The notes under the pieces were generated by a model, which saw only the letters and a list, made by a program, of their open reading frames with translations, did not search any database and was not told where the DNA came from. A stretch of 64,000 bases of DNA, from assembly GCA_964351625.1 (NCBI GenBank), contig CAYGOV010000012.1:84364-148363 (forward strand). The letters are read 5' to 3'. This DNA comes from Marinoscillum sp964351625 (lineage in GTDB: Bacteria > Bacteroidota > Bacteroidia > Cytophagales > Cyclobacteriaceae). How positions within the stretch are numbered: position 1 is the first letter of the stretch; each line of letters starts with the position of its first letter. Below are positions 55,292 to 63,511 of this stretch, piece by piece. The translations under genes and the position numbers were made by a program.

Positions 55292-55765
55292 ATGAATACA
55301 AGTTTTTACCGATTCTTACTCATCATTACTTTTTTCACATTCGCAGCTACTGCCCTAAATGCTCAGTCCAGAAGAAAGCAAAAAGATATTGATAAAGTGA
55401 TCGGCTATGCAAAAAACTACATTGGCACACCTTATAAGTATGGAGGAAGTTCAAAAAAAGGAATAGACTGCTCCGGACTTATTTATAACTGCTATACAGC
55501 AATAGGTGTCTCATTGCCAAGAACAGCCAAAGATCAATCCAAGATTGGGAATAGCAAAAACTGGGATTCCATCCGACCAGGAGATATCGTCTACTTCAAA
55601 TTCAAACAGAAAGGCGAAAAGTGGTACCATACAGGTTTAATCACCATCGTAGAGAAAGATAAAATTCGATTTATCCACGCCTCCACAAGCAGAGGTGTCG
55701 TAGAGGAGAGTCTGCTAATTGACTATTATAGTAAGAATGTAAAGAAGTTTAGGCGGGTGATTTGA
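55292..55765 (+). CDS. NlpC/P60 (C40) peptidoglycan hydrolase
   Basis: Secreted cell-wall endopeptidase, probably cutting D-Glu-mesoDAP links. Signal peptide 1-24 (ends A-L-N-A-Q). Catalytic Cys60 in G-I-D-C-S-G-L-I-Y, His113 in W-Y-H-T-G-L-I, third polar residue His129 in R-F-I-H-A. 157 residues with no binding domain. A strong terminator follows, and then the tRNA-Ala gene on the other strand. Confidence 0.94.
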   Translation: MNTSFYRFLLIITFFTFAATALNAQSRRKQKDIDKVIGYAKNYIGTPYKYGGSSKKGIDCSGLIYNCYTAIGVSLPRTAKDQSKIGNSKNWDSIRPGDIVYFKFKQKGEKWYHTGLITIVEKDKIRFIHASTSRGVVEESLLIDYYSKNVKKFRRVI

Positions 55766-55771
55766 AACAAA

Positions 55772-55794
55772 AAACCACCGACTTGCGGTGGTTT
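55772..55794. terminator. Bidirectional terminator between NlpC/P60 gene and tRNA-Ala
   Basis: Perfect 9-bp stem AAACCACCG (55772-55780), loop ACTTG, CGGTGGTTT (55786-55794). T-rich on the minus side too (GGTTTTTTG), so it also ends the tRNA-Ala transcript. Confidence 0.88.
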
Positions 55795-55801
55795 CTTAAT
55801 G

Positions 55802-55875
55802 TGGAGCATATCGGATTCGAACCGATGACCCCCACGCTGCCAGCGTGGTGCTCTAGCCAGCTGAGCTAATGCCCC
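55802..55875 (-). tRNA. tRNA-Ala(GGC)
   Basis: 74 nt, intact cloverleaf. Acceptor GGGGCAT pairs with ATGCTCC (one G-U), discriminator A; D-arm AGCTCAGCTGGCTAGAGC; anticodon arm CCACG-CTGGCAG-CGTGG with anticodon GGC; T-arm ATCGG-TTCGAAT-CCGAT. The 3' CCA is not encoded, as is usual in Bacteroidota. It is the last, full-length unit of an array whose earlier units contain only the 5' half (see 56025 and 56113), read from a promoter at 56172-56201. Confidence 0.97.
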
Positions 55876-55906
55876 ATTCATTGCTAAATGAGTCCTTATT
55901 TATTCT
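55876..55906 (-). repeat. 31-nt tRNA-Ala leader, copy 1
   Basis: AT-rich leader directly 5' of the intact tRNA-Ala. An identical 31-nt copy is at 56075-56105, also directly 5' of a GGGGCATTAGC tRNA start. Runs into the N gap. Confidence 0.9.
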
Positions 55907-56006
55907 NNNNNNNNNNNNNNNNNNNNNNNNNNNNNNNNNNNNNNNNNNNNNNNNNNNNNNNNNNNNNNNNNNNNNNNNNNNNNNNNNNNNNNNNNNNNNN
56001 NNNNNN
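55907..56006. other. 100-N assembly gap
   Basis: Exactly 100 N, the usual scaffold placeholder of unknown true size. The 12 bases on the left (CTTATTTATTCT, 55895-55906) are identical to the 12 on the right (56007-56018). If those are overlapped, the repeat array becomes perfectly regular, so the real gap may be zero; whole missing repeat units are the alternative. Confidence 0.98.
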
Positions 56007-56024
56007 CTTATTTATTCTACTAAC

Positions 56025-56074
56025 CCAGCGTGGTGCTCTATCCTGCGCGGACCGACCAGCTGAGCTAATGCCCC
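56025..56074 (-). pseudogene. Partial tRNA-Ala copy A2 (5' half with enlarged D-loop)
   Basis: On the minus strand it matches tRNA-Ala from the first base (GGGGCATTAGCTCAGCTGG) to the anticodon stem-loop start (CACCACGCTGG), then stops. The single D-loop C after GG is replaced by a 15-nt GC-rich insert (sense TCGGTCCGCGCAGGA, 56055-56041). The D-stem GCTC/GAGC is kept. No 3' half, so it cannot be a working tRNA. Confidence 0.9.
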
Positions 56075-56105
56075 ATTCATTGCTAAATGAGTCCTTATTT
56101 ATTCT
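56075..56105 (-). repeat. 31-nt tRNA-Ala leader, copy 2
   Basis: Identical over 31 nt to 55876-55906; precedes partial copy A2. Separated from copy A3 by 7 nt. Confidence 0.9.
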
Positions 56106-56112
56106 CCAAACT

Positions 56113-56161
56113 CAGCGTAGTGCTCTATTCAACGCGGACCGACCAGCTAAGCTAAAAACCC
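56113..56161 (-). pseudogene. Partial tRNA-Ala copy A3 (oldest-looking)
   Basis: Sense reads GGGTTTTTAGCTTAGCTGG, then the 15-nt insert TCGGTCCGCGTTGAA (56142-56128, 12 of 15 identical to the A2 insert), then TAGAGCACTACGCTG. The acceptor strand has decayed, yet the D-stem still pairs (one G-U). It is the unit closest to the promoter. The remaining sequence up to 56277 holds the promoter and no gene. Confidence 0.85.
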
Positions 56162-56171
56162 AAAGGGTTTG

Positions 56172-56201
56172 CGAATTTAACCGAAAAATGAATTTGCGCA
56201 A
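56172..56201 (-). promoter_or_regulatory. Promoter of the tRNA-Ala array
   Basis: Minus strand TTG (56201-56199), 19-nt spacer, TAAATTCG (56179-56172), then GCAAACCCTTT at the expected start region. The same GCAAACC-Y-TTT follows the tRNA-Asn -7 box. Transcripts would run through A3 and A2 before reaching the intact tRNA. Confidence 0.75.
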
Positions 56202-56277
56202 CTCGTGTTCTTATTTTAATTGACTTTGTGCAACCAAGACAGTGTCAATTGTGTCTTGAACGCATAACCACTCAAAA

Positions 56278-56781
56278 ATGAAAAATATAGTATTGGCTTT
56301 ATTGATTGGCTGGCTTTTATTCAGCTGTGACGATGGTGTGACTTCTTCAACTGTATCTGCTAGTTACTTCCAAAACGCAAGTCTATTGGCTGATTATCCA
56401 TTTGTCAAAACTGGAGATTCTCTAGTGTTCTTGAGGGAATATGTAGCAGAAGATCGTGAAGAGGTAGCTGACGATGAGTATAGTGAACGTTTTTACTTCA
56501 CAATTCCAAATGGTTTAAAATCATTCGATCTGAAAGGTGATGAGCTGGATCAACTAAAAATCGAATTCATTCAGTATTGCTTTTGTATGAATGTTGAAGG
56601 TTTAGAAATAATAAGTGGCCAAATAACAGGTCAATTAAATGGCGATATCTGGGATGTGAGTGCGAACATTGACTTAGCGTTTTACTATCGAGTATCTGAG
56701 GATAGCCTGGCTCTTATGGAACCAATCAACAAGACATTTTCTGATAATTTCAAACCTAAATCACTCACTGAGCTCGATTAA
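56278..56781 (+). CDS. Lipoprotein of unknown function
   Basis: 167 residues; signal peptide MKNIVLALLIGWLLFSC with lipobox Cys17 and D-D after it. Acidic mature part; segments such as Y-F-T-I-P-N-G-L-K-S-F-D-L-K-G-D-E-L-D. No family recognised. Stands alone, divergent from the tRNA-Ala array and 79 nt ahead of the ABC exporter. Confidence 0.72.
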   Translation: MKNIVLALLIGWLLFSCDDGVTSSTVSASYFQNASLLADYPFVKTGDSLVFLREYVAEDREEVADDEYSERFYFTIPNGLKSFDLKGDELDQLKIEFIQYCFCMNVEGLEIISGQITGQLNGDIWDVSANIDLAFYYRVSEDSLALMEPINKTFSDNFKPKSLTELD

Positions 56782-56860
56782 GAAATCATTTTTTCACATT
56801 ATCCGTAGAGGAATTAGAACTTTTGGAAGCTAATCTCGCTTTCCTTCTTAAATTCCCTTT

Positions 56861-58597
56861 ATGAGCAAACAAAAAGTGACGCTAGGACATGTCTTTAAAA
56901 CTATAATCTGGCCAAGACGAAAAACGATATCCATAGGTCTGGTACTGATTTTAATAAGTCGCGCGGCTAGCTTGGTGCTCCCTGGATCTACTAAATACCT
57001 TATTGATGATGTCATTGTCAATAAGGATCTTGAAATGCTCAAATGGCTCGTGGTAATTGTCCTTGGCGCAATCGTGATTCAATCCATAACGTCATTTCTA
57101 CTCACAAGAATATTAAGTGTTGAAGCCCAGCATTTGATCGCACAATTGAGGGTGCGAGTACAGCGAAAAATAATGTATCTACCCATCAGATTTTTTGATA
57201 ATACCAAAAGCGGTGAATTGGTCTCACGAATCATGACAGATGTAGAAGGTGTCCGAAATCTTGTTGGCACAGGACTAGTACAGCTTGTTGGTGGGTCCTT
57301 AACGGCTATTGTCTCCCTATTTCTTTTGATCAGAATCAATCCATGGATGACACTATATGTGTTAGTTCCTGTATCAATATTTGGTGTGATCTCAATGAAG
57401 GCTTTCAGCTTTATTCGGCCGATTTTCCGTGAACGTGGCAAACTCAATGCTGAGGTAACTGGACGATTGACAGAAACCCTGAATGGAGTTCGAGTTATCA
57501 AAGGTTTCAATGCCGAGCAACAAGAAGTAAAAACGTTCGAAGATGGTGCTGATCGCCTGTTTCAAAATGTAAAGAAAAGTCTTACCTCAACGAGCGTAGT
57601 TACTAGTTCTGCCACTTTCCTATTGGGATTGGCTACCACAGGAATTATGGGTATGGGTGGATACATGATCATCAATGGTGAGATGACGATAGGTGATTTT
57701 GTAGCATTTACTGCATACCTCGCTTTCATGATCGCACCAATTGTTCAAATGAGCAATATTGGAAGTCAATTGACAGAAGCCTTTGCAGGTCTGGATAGGA
57801 CCGAGGAAATCATGAATATGGATGAGGAAGATGATGGCACGAAGAGAATCACTGCTATTTCGGACATAAAAGGTGATGTAAGGTTCGATAAGGTGAGCTT
57901 CTCCTATCAGGATGGAAATAAAGTATTGTTAGAAATAAGTTTTGAAGCTCCAGCTGGATCGGTCACTGCATTGGTAGGGACATCAGGTTCTGGTAAGTCC
58001 ACAATCGCCAGCCTTGCTGCGTCCTTTTTGAGCCCAGACTCTGGCACAATTACTATTGATGGCTCGGATTTAGAAACTATCACTCTTTCTAGCTACAGAA
58101 GTAAACTTGGTGTAGTGTTACAGGATGACTTCTTATTTGAAGGCACTATCAGGAATAATATCTTATTTCCAAGACCTAATGCCACGGAAGAGCAACTTTT
58201 GCAAGCAGTAAAAGCAGCACATGTTAATGAATTCACCGATCGATTTGAGCATGGCTTAGAGACAACTATTGGTGAACGTGGAGTAAAACTCTCGGGCGGG
58301 CAAAAACAAAGAATAGCAATAGCAAGAGCAATTCTTGCAGATCCTAGAATATTGATATTGGATGAAGCAACGTCAAATCTTGATACTGAGAGTGAAAGTT
58401 TTATACAAGAGAGTCTTGCTAGACTGATGAAGAATAGAACATCCTTTGTGATTGCTCACAGACTAAGTACAATAAAACAAGCTACTCAAATTCTTGTGAT
58501 TGAAAATGGCCAAATAGCTGAGCGAGGTAATCATGATGATCTCATTGCTAAGGAAGGTCGCTATTATCAGCTCTATACTTACCAAGCAAGGATTTAG
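56861..58597 (+). CDS. ABC exporter, fused permease and ATPase (MsbA/BmrA-like half transporter)
   Basis: Type IV ABC half-transporter working as a dimer in the inner membrane; exports lipid, peptide or drug. 578 residues: six membrane helices (to about 315), then ATPase with Walker A G-T-S-G-S-G-K-S-T, Q-loop V-V-L-Q-D-D-F, signature L-S-G-G-Q-K-Q-R, Walker B I-L-I-L-D-E-A-T-S and H-loop I-A-H-R-L-S-T. Substrate cannot be told; there is no lipid A or peptide cluster beside it. Confidence 0.94.
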   Translation: MSKQKVTLGHVFKTIIWPRRKTISIGLVLILISRAASLVLPGSTKYLIDDVIVNKDLEMLKWLVVIVLGAIVIQSITSFLLTRILSVEAQHLIAQLRVRVQRKIMYLPIRFFDNTKSGELVSRIMTDVEGVRNLVGTGLVQLVGGSLTAIVSLFLLIRINPWMTLYVLVPVSIFGVISMKAFSFIRPIFRERGKLNAEVTGRLTETLNGVRVIKGFNAEQQEVKTFEDGADRLFQNVKKSLTSTSVVTSSATFLLGLATTGIMGMGGYMIINGEMTIGDFVAFTAYLAFMIAPIVQMSNIGSQLTEAFAGLDRTEEIMNMDEEDDGTKRITAISDIKGDVRFDKVSFSYQDGNKVLLEISFEAPAGSVTALVGTSGSGKSTIASLAASFLSPDSGTITIDGSDLETITLSSYRSKLGVVLQDDFLFEGTIRNNILFPRPNATEEQLLQAVKAAHVNEFTDRFEHGLETTIGERGVKLSGGQKQRIAIARAILADPRILILDEATSNLDTESESFIQESLARLMKNRTSFVIAHRLSTIKQATQILVIENGQIAERGNHDDLIAKEGRYYQLYTYQARI

Positions 58598-58714
58598 TCT
58601 TTATGGATTTTAGCGGTAAATAGTATTTGTGTTGTATATTTAACTTCCCCAATTGGCTAGAATTGAGCGAGATTCCAACGTCTCGAAGTTTTTAACCTTT
58701 CAAAAAAACTATAA

Positions 58715-59215
58715 ATGATCATTGGTATAGGAGGCGTAAGCAGAGCAGGAAAGTCAACACTGGCAGAATGTCTAAAGTCGCATTATGTTAAAGCTGGAAA
58801 GACTGTAGCCTTATTTTCTCAAGATGATTTTGTCAAGCCAACTATCTCATTGCCGAAAGTGGAGGGGGTACCTGACTGGGAACGTCCAAGCACAATTAAG
58901 TGGGAAAATTTGGCTAATAGCGTTGAAAAATCGAAAGCGGATGTCAAAATAGTGGAAGGCTTATTCTCCTTTTATCCAGCTTCCCTTCGCATCCTCTATA
59001 ATATTAAATTTTTCGTGGAAATAGATAAAGAGCTATTCCTCTCACGAAAGAGTGAAGACAAAAGATGGAAAGAAGAACCAGATTGGTATGCCGAACATGT
59101 ATGGCGATCTTATCTGAAGTATGGCCAAACCAAAGGTCCTAAAACGGAATACGTCATTTTGGAGGGAAAAGGGAAGTTTGATGCTAAAGCAATCTTGGCC
59201 AAAGTAGGCAGTTAA
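58715..59215 (+). CDS. P-loop kinase, uridine-kinase-like
   Basis: Small nucleoside or vitamin kinase fold, 166 residues. Walker A G-G-V-S-R-A-G-K-S-T (about 6-15), the substrate-strand D in L-F-S-Q-D-D-F, then W-E-R-P-S-T-I-K-W and an E-G-L-F-S-F segment, as in uridine and nicotinamide-riboside kinases. True substrate unknown. Overlaps the convergent GreA-like gene by 4 nt. Confidence 0.82.
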   Translation: MIIGIGGVSRAGKSTLAECLKSHYVKAGKTVALFSQDDFVKPTISLPKVEGVPDWERPSTIKWENLANSVEKSKADVKIVEGLFSFYPASLRILYNIKFFVEIDKELFLSRKSEDKRWKEEPDWYAEHVWRSYLKYGQTKGPKTEYVILEGKGKFDAKAILAKVGS

Positions 59216-59670
59216 GAAACCTCCTCGATAAGATATTTTTTGCCGTTAAAAGTAACTTCATCTCCCTGTGACTTGCCCTCCATGACTTGACCCAAAGGAG
59301 AAACAGGCGAAATACATAAAACTTTTGGCTCAGTATCAATCACCCCTAAGCTCACACTAATAAAGAAAGTAGTCTCTTGAGTTGTCACAAGACTACCTAA
59401 TTCTACTTTTGATTTTCTTGTGCTGGGATTGATTTCCCGTAGTACTTTTTCTTGTTTCAATATTTGGTTGAGCATGGAAGTGAGCTTTCCTTGCTCCAAA
59501 TGCATCATGGCACGGCCGGTCTCGTACTTATCTCCCGCACTACTTTTGGACTCATTATTAGCAGCAGCCTGACAGTTGTCAAGCTCCTTACGAAGCTGAT
59601 CAATCTTCATGGTAATCAAAGACAAAGCGGTGCTATGCGCACCGCTTTTAAGTTCTAATAAGTCCAACAT
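59212..59670 (-). CDS. GreA/GreB-like transcription factor
   Basis: 152 residues with an N-terminal coiled coil (about 18-80) whose tip region is S-S-A-G-D-K-Y-E-T-G-R-A-M, comparable to the acidic tip of GreA, and a C-terminal FKBP-like part (I-S-P-V-S-P-L-G-Q-V-M-E-G-K-S-Q-G-D-E-V, as in Gre S-P-x-x-x-x-L-x-G-K-x-x-G-D). It may act in the secondary channel of RNA polymerase, on cleavage or competing with Gre. This Bacteroidota family is sometimes mislabelled 3-oxoacyl-ACP synthase in databases. Confidence 0.8.
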   Translation of the reverse strand: MLDLLELKSGAHSTALSLITMKIDQLRKELDNCQAAANNESKSSAGDKYETGRAMMHLEQGKLTSMLNQILKQEKVLREINPSTRKSKVELGSLVTTQETTFFISVSLGVIDTEPKVLCISPVSPLGQVMEGKSQGDEVTFNGKKYLIEEVS

Positions 59671-59679
59671 TGAAGTTCT

Positions 59680-61227
59680 TTAAAAATCAAACTTGATCCC
59701 TTGAGCAAGTGGTAGCTGAGTTGAATAATTGATCGTATTTGTTTGACGCCTCATGTAGGCTTTCCAAGCATCTGATCCTGATTCTCGACCACCACCAGTT
59801 TCTTTTTCACCACCAAATGCACCTCCGATTTCCGCTCCCGAAGTACCAATATTCACATTGGCAATACCACAATCAGAACCAGCCACAGATAAGAAAAGCT
59901 CTGCTTCTCGCATGTTTGTAGTCATTATTGCAGATGAAAGTCCTTGCGGTACTGCATTTTGCATGGCAATAGCATCAGATAAGTCTTTGTACTTAATCAG
60001 ATAAAGTATCGGTGCGAAGGTTTCATTACAAACTATTTCGTAATCATTATTCACTTCATAAATGGATGGTTTCACGTAGCAACCAGACTCATATCCAGTG
60101 CCCGAGAGCACTTCACCTGCAATCACAGGCTTACCGCCTTCTTCTTTGATTTTCACAAGGGCTGCCTCGTACATTTCTACAGCGCCTTTATCAATCAAAG
60201 GACCGACATGATTGTTTTGATCCAATGGATTGCCTATTCTCAATTGGCCATAAGCCGCTTTTAATTTTTCTTTTAAAGCATCATAAATACTTTCATGAAT
60301 GATAAGTCTTCTTGTAGAAGTACATCTCTGACCTGCCGTACCGACAGCTCCAAAAACAGCACCTGGTATCGCGATTTGCAGATCCGCATTTTCTGTGACA
60401 ATGATAGCATTGTTACCTCCAAGCTCCAGTATAGACTTTCCAAGTCGCGCACCTACAGCCTGTCCTACCGCTTTACCCATTCTTGTAGAGCCTGTAGCAG
60501 AAATGAGAGGTACTCGCTTGTCTGAGGCCATTTTTTCACCAATTTCAGCATCTCCAATTACCAATCCGCATACTCCTGGATGAACATTGTTTCTCTCAAA
60601 AACACCCTGAACGATTTTCTGACAAGCTATAGCCGAAAGTGGGACTTTTTCTGAAGGCTTCCAGATACACACATCACCACAAACCCAAGCTAATGCTGAG
60701 TTCCATGCCCATACAGCTACTGGAAAATTGAAGGCTGAAATAATACCAACCAATCCTACAGGATGCCACTGCTCATACATGCGATGTAGCGGTCGCTCAC
60801 TGTGCATGGTGAGACCATATAGCTGGCGAGAAAGACCAACAGCAAAGTCGCAGATATCAATCATCTCCTGCACCTCACCTAGTCCTTCTTGAAGCGACTT
60901 ACCCATTTCATAGGAAACAAGATTACCCAGATCATCTTTATACTTTCTCAGCTCCAAACCAATTTGGCGAACTATTTCACCTCTTTGCGGTGCTGGCACC
61001 ATTTTCCAAGTTAAAAAAGCCTCCTCTGCTGCTTTCACTACTTTGTCATAGTCTTCTGCATCAGCCATTCTTACGTCAGCAATAGCCTTACCATCAGCTG
61101 GTGAAAATGAGGTGATCATAGCGCCTCTAGTTGGCAGCCACTTACCGCCAATAGCTGCACCCGGATTAGAGGATTCTATTCCTAGATTTTTTAATACTTT
61201 TTGAATATCTGCGATTGAGGTGTTCAT
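59680..61227 (-). CDS. amaB: Aldehyde dehydrogenase, ALDH7 type (aminoadipate-semialdehyde/piperideine-6-carboxylate dehydrogenase)
   Basis: NAD-dependent oxidation of alpha-aminoadipate semialdehyde in lysine breakdown is the usual job. Start set at ATG 61227 (MNTSIADIQKVLKNLG) instead of 61272. About 515 residues. Rossmann part F-N-F-P-V-A-V-W-A-W-N; general base Glu in I-L-E-L-G-G-N-N-A; catalytic Cys in G-T-A-G-Q-R-C-T-S. The E-L-G-G-N-N and Q-R-C-T-S combination and overall length are ALDH7-like. Ten nt separate its stop from the GreA-like gene. Confidence 0.9.
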   Translation of the reverse strand: MNTSIADIQKVLKNLGIESSNPGAAIGGKWLPTRGAMITSFSPADGKAIADVRMADAEDYDKVVKAAEEAFLTWKMVPAPQRGEIVRQIGLELRKYKDDLGNLVSYEMGKSLQEGLGEVQEMIDICDFAVGLSRQLYGLTMHSERPLHRMYEQWHPVGLVGIISAFNFPVAVWAWNSALAWVCGDVCIWKPSEKVPLSAIACQKIVQGVFERNNVHPGVCGLVIGDAEIGEKMASDKRVPLISATGSTRMGKAVGQAVGARLGKSILELGGNNAIIVTENADLQIAIPGAVFGAVGTAGQRCTSTRRLIIHESIYDALKEKLKAAYGQLRIGNPLDQNNHVGPLIDKGAVEMYEAALVKIKEEGGKPVIAGEVLSGTGYESGCYVKPSIYEVNNDYEIVCNETFAPILYLIKYKDLSDAIAMQNAVPQGLSSAIMTTNMREAELFLSVAGSDCGIANVNIGTSGAEIGGAFGGEKETGGGRESGSDAWKAYMRRQTNTINYSTQLPLAQGIKFDF

Positions 61228-61309
61228 TGAAAATTTTTGGGGTTTGTATAAAAAATGTTGTTTCGCCAGCAAAGCTAATTAATCTGGCATCTATTCAGGA
61301 TCAAAAAAA

Positions 61310-61339
61310 ATAGCCATTGAATGCAAATCCAATGGCTAT
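61310..61339 (-). terminator. Intrinsic terminator of the DegP-like gene
   Basis: Perfect 10-bp stem ATAGCCATTG (61310-61319) with CAATGGCTAT (61330-61339). On the minus strand the hairpin is followed by eight T, so it ends the protease transcript ahead of the dehydrogenase. Confidence 0.9.
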
Positions 61340-61360
61340 AGTTCTAATCTTCGATTTAGG

Positions 61361-62848
61361 TTACCAACCTATTCCGTAATAGGCTTTTTCGCCATTGGGA
61401 TAAATTCCTTCTATCAGCACACCTTGATCTTTGGCCGCTCTCAGTGCTGATTCCATATCATCGCGGTTTACGATAGGTCTTTGATCAATCTCAGTAATGA
61501 TAAAGCCAGATTCGATCCCAGCATCTTTCCATTTTCCCTTATCCAAAGATTTCACTTGTACTCCAGCTTTTATTTTGTACTGATTTTTTAAAATCTCAGA
61601 AACTGGCTCCAACACCGCACCTTCTAGCTCAAATGTACTTGTAGCTGTCACCATTTCAGTGGTCAGGTATTGGTTCTTAAGTGTTGCTTTGGTGGTCTTA
61701 GTCTTACCATCTCGGATATAAGTCACGTCTATATTGTCGCCTGGTCTATTGAGAGCTACTTGCTCTTGGAGTTGCGCCACGTTTGAAACTTTCTTTCCAT
61801 CTATTGCGATGATTACATCCTTTTCTTGGAGGCCAGCTTCCTGTGCAGAAGTTCCTTCGTTTACACGAGCTACAAATACACCCTTTAGCACATCCAAATT
61901 TTCGTTTTTGGCTAATTCTGCAGAGACGTCTACAATTTGAATCCCTAATAGAGGTCGCTGCACCGCTCCAAAATCTTTCAAGTCATAGATTACCTTTTTT
62001 ACAAGAGTTGCCGGAACTGCAAAAGAATATCCAGCGAAAGCACCAGTTGGTGAAGCGATAGCAGTATTGATTCCTACTAGCTCTCCTTTCAAGTTGACGA
62101 GCGCTCCTCCGCTATTACCGGGATTCACAGCTGCATCAGTCTGAATGAATGCTTCGATTCGAGTATTGCTACCGCTTCTAGCTAAAATATTGATGTTTCG
62201 TGCTTTGGCGCTTACTATGCCTGCAGTTACCGTAGATCTAAAATCGAATGGATTACCAATTGCGAGAACCCATTCCCCTATTTGCATTTGTTCAGAGTCT
62301 CCAAAAGCAACTGTAGGCAAGTTTGTTCCTTCTACTTTGATTAGCGCCAAATCAGTATCTGGGTCTACGCCAATGATGGTTGCAGGATATGTACTATTAT
62401 CATTTAGAAGTACTTCTATTTCTGAAGCACCTTCGATCACATGATTATTAGTCGCTATGTAGCCATCAGAAGTAATGATCACTCCCGAACCTGCACCCAT
62501 CCCTTGTGATCCATCTCTTCTATCATAGGGTTCACCAAAATACTCTTTCAAAAACTCCTCCATTGGCTGGGAGGCTGCGCTCTTCCGAGTAGAAGAGTAT
62601 TTTGTTCTAATATGAACAACCCCTGGTGTTGCCGACTTTGCTGCAAAGACAAAATTTAAGCCTTGAGGGACCACATAATCAGTAGTGTCAAATACATAAT
62701 TAGTAAAACTTACTGGTGCCCCAGAGTTGCTTACTTGCTGAGCAAGTGGAGTCAAATCAGGTTTGATTGCTGTATATGTACCTAATGCTATGAACCCTCC
62801 TAAAAAAGAAGAGATCAGCATGCTCAAATAAAGTTTTCTTGTGCTCAT
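61361..62848 (-). CDS. degQ: DegP/HtrA-type periplasmic serine protease
   Basis: Envelope quality-control protease and chaperone. 495 residues: N-terminal signal anchor (about 6-28), trypsin-like domain with His in A-T-N-N-H-V-I-E-G-A, Asp in D-P-D-T-D-L-A-L-I-K and Ser in N-P-G-N-S-G-G-A-L (all intact), then two PDZ domains (about 310-395 and 420-490). DegP or DegQ cannot be told apart. Close to the Hsp20 gene on the same strand, but each has its own terminator. Confidence 0.94.
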   Translation of the reverse strand: MSTRKLYLSMLISSFLGGFIALGTYTAIKPDLTPLAQQVSNSGAPVSFTNYVFDTTDYVVPQGLNFVFAAKSATPGVVHIRTKYSSTRKSAASQPMEEFLKEYFGEPYDRRDGSQGMGAGSGVIITSDGYIATNNHVIEGASEIEVLLNDNSTYPATIIGVDPDTDLALIKVEGTNLPTVAFGDSEQMQIGEWVLAIGNPFDFRSTVTAGIVSAKARNINILARSGSNTRIEAFIQTDAAVNPGNSGGALVNLKGELVGINTAIASPTGAFAGYSFAVPATLVKKVIYDLKDFGAVQRPLLGIQIVDVSAELAKNENLDVLKGVFVARVNEGTSAQEAGLQEKDVIIAIDGKKVSNVAQLQEQVALNRPGDNIDVTYIRDGKTKTTKATLKNQYLTTEMVTATSTFELEGAVLEPVSEILKNQYKIKAGVQVKSLDKGKWKDAGIESGFIITEIDQRPIVNRDDMESALRAAKDQGVLIEGIYPNGEKAYYGIGW

Positions 62849-62943
62849 ATGAATGGGTTATTTAAAATCGAATAATAGACAATACCCTCAACTAACGTAG
62901 GTGATGACTTATTGATTCTTGTACTTAACATAGATTAACAAAA

Positions 62944-62969
62944 AAACCCGATGGAGATCCACCGGGTTT
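62944..62969 (-). terminator. Intrinsic terminator of hsp20
   Basis: AAACCCG (62944-62950) pairs with CGGGTTT (62963-62969), with an inner GG/CC pairing; a run of seven T follows on the minus strand. Confidence 0.88.
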
Positions 62970-62986
62970 AATTTTTCACTCCTTAA

Positions 62987-63418
62987 TTACTTAATGGCAA
63001 TTGTCTTTCTCTGTTCTTTCTTTTCATCTTTTGGCAAGACCAACCTTAATATTCCATCCTTATAGGTTGCATCTATCTTTTCTTCATTCACATTTTCTGG
63101 AAGGTAAAATGATCGAGAAAATGAGCCATAATAGCTCTCAACACTCTTGAAATTTCTTTTGTTCTCTTCATTTTCGAACTTGCGCTCACCACTCACAGTA
63201 AGCTGATCGTTCTTCAAGTCAATGTTGATATTCTCTTTGGAAATACCCGGTAAATGAAATTCCAATTCGAATGATTTTTCTGTTTCAACAACATCTACAT
63301 GTGGAGTAAATGAATTGGCCACTCGACCGCCAAAAAAATCATCATTGAAAAATTTGTCTACGAAGTTGCTAAAAGTCGCAGGTTTGTAACCGTTTGGATT
63401 GTACTTTATAAGTGTCAT
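62987..63418 (-). CDS. Small heat-shock protein (Hsp20/alpha-crystallin)
   Basis: ATP-independent holdase chaperone. Start set at ATG 63418 (MTLIKYNPNGYKPATF); 63442 would add eight residues. Alpha-crystallin domain about 40-135: P-H-V-D-V-V-E-T-E-K-S-F-E-L-E-F-H-L-P-G-I, G-E-R-K-F, and the A-x-Y-K-D-G-I-L-R-L end signature. About 143 residues, short IxI-type tail (T-I-A-I-K). Upstream holds two small palindromes. Confidence 0.94.
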   Translation of the reverse strand: MTLIKYNPNGYKPATFSNFVDKFFNDDFFGGRVANSFTPHVDVVETEKSFELEFHLPGISKENINIDLKNDQLTVSGERKFENEENKRNFKSVESYYGSFSRSFYLPENVNEEKIDATYKDGILRLVLPKDEKKEQRKTIAIK

Positions 63419-63469
63419 TTTTTTAGAGTTTAAGTTTAACATATACTTGGAACGCTAAGAATCGAATTC

Positions 63470-63511
63470 TGTGCCAGCACACAACTCGGCTTTAAAAAAT
63501 GACACTATGTC
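63470..63511. promoter_or_regulatory. Two palindromes upstream of hsp20
   Basis: TGTGCCAGCACA (63470-63481) and GACACTATGTC (63501-63511, 4-bp arms) lie 52-93 nt before the hsp20 start. They could be an operator pair, but no matching regulator is known to me. Confidence 0.3.

Noticed and set aside
55802..56161. CRISPR-like array
   Set aside because: Repeats are tRNA-derived, only two or three units, with no variable spacers of constant length and no cas genes.
55869..56223. Open frames running through the N gap
   Set aside because: They exist only because N is read as an open codon and they lie on tRNA-Ala array sequence.
63460..63490. Sigma-54 promoter for hsp20
   Set aside because: TGGCAC is present on the minus strand, but the -12 GC is missing at the needed spacing (GA instead).
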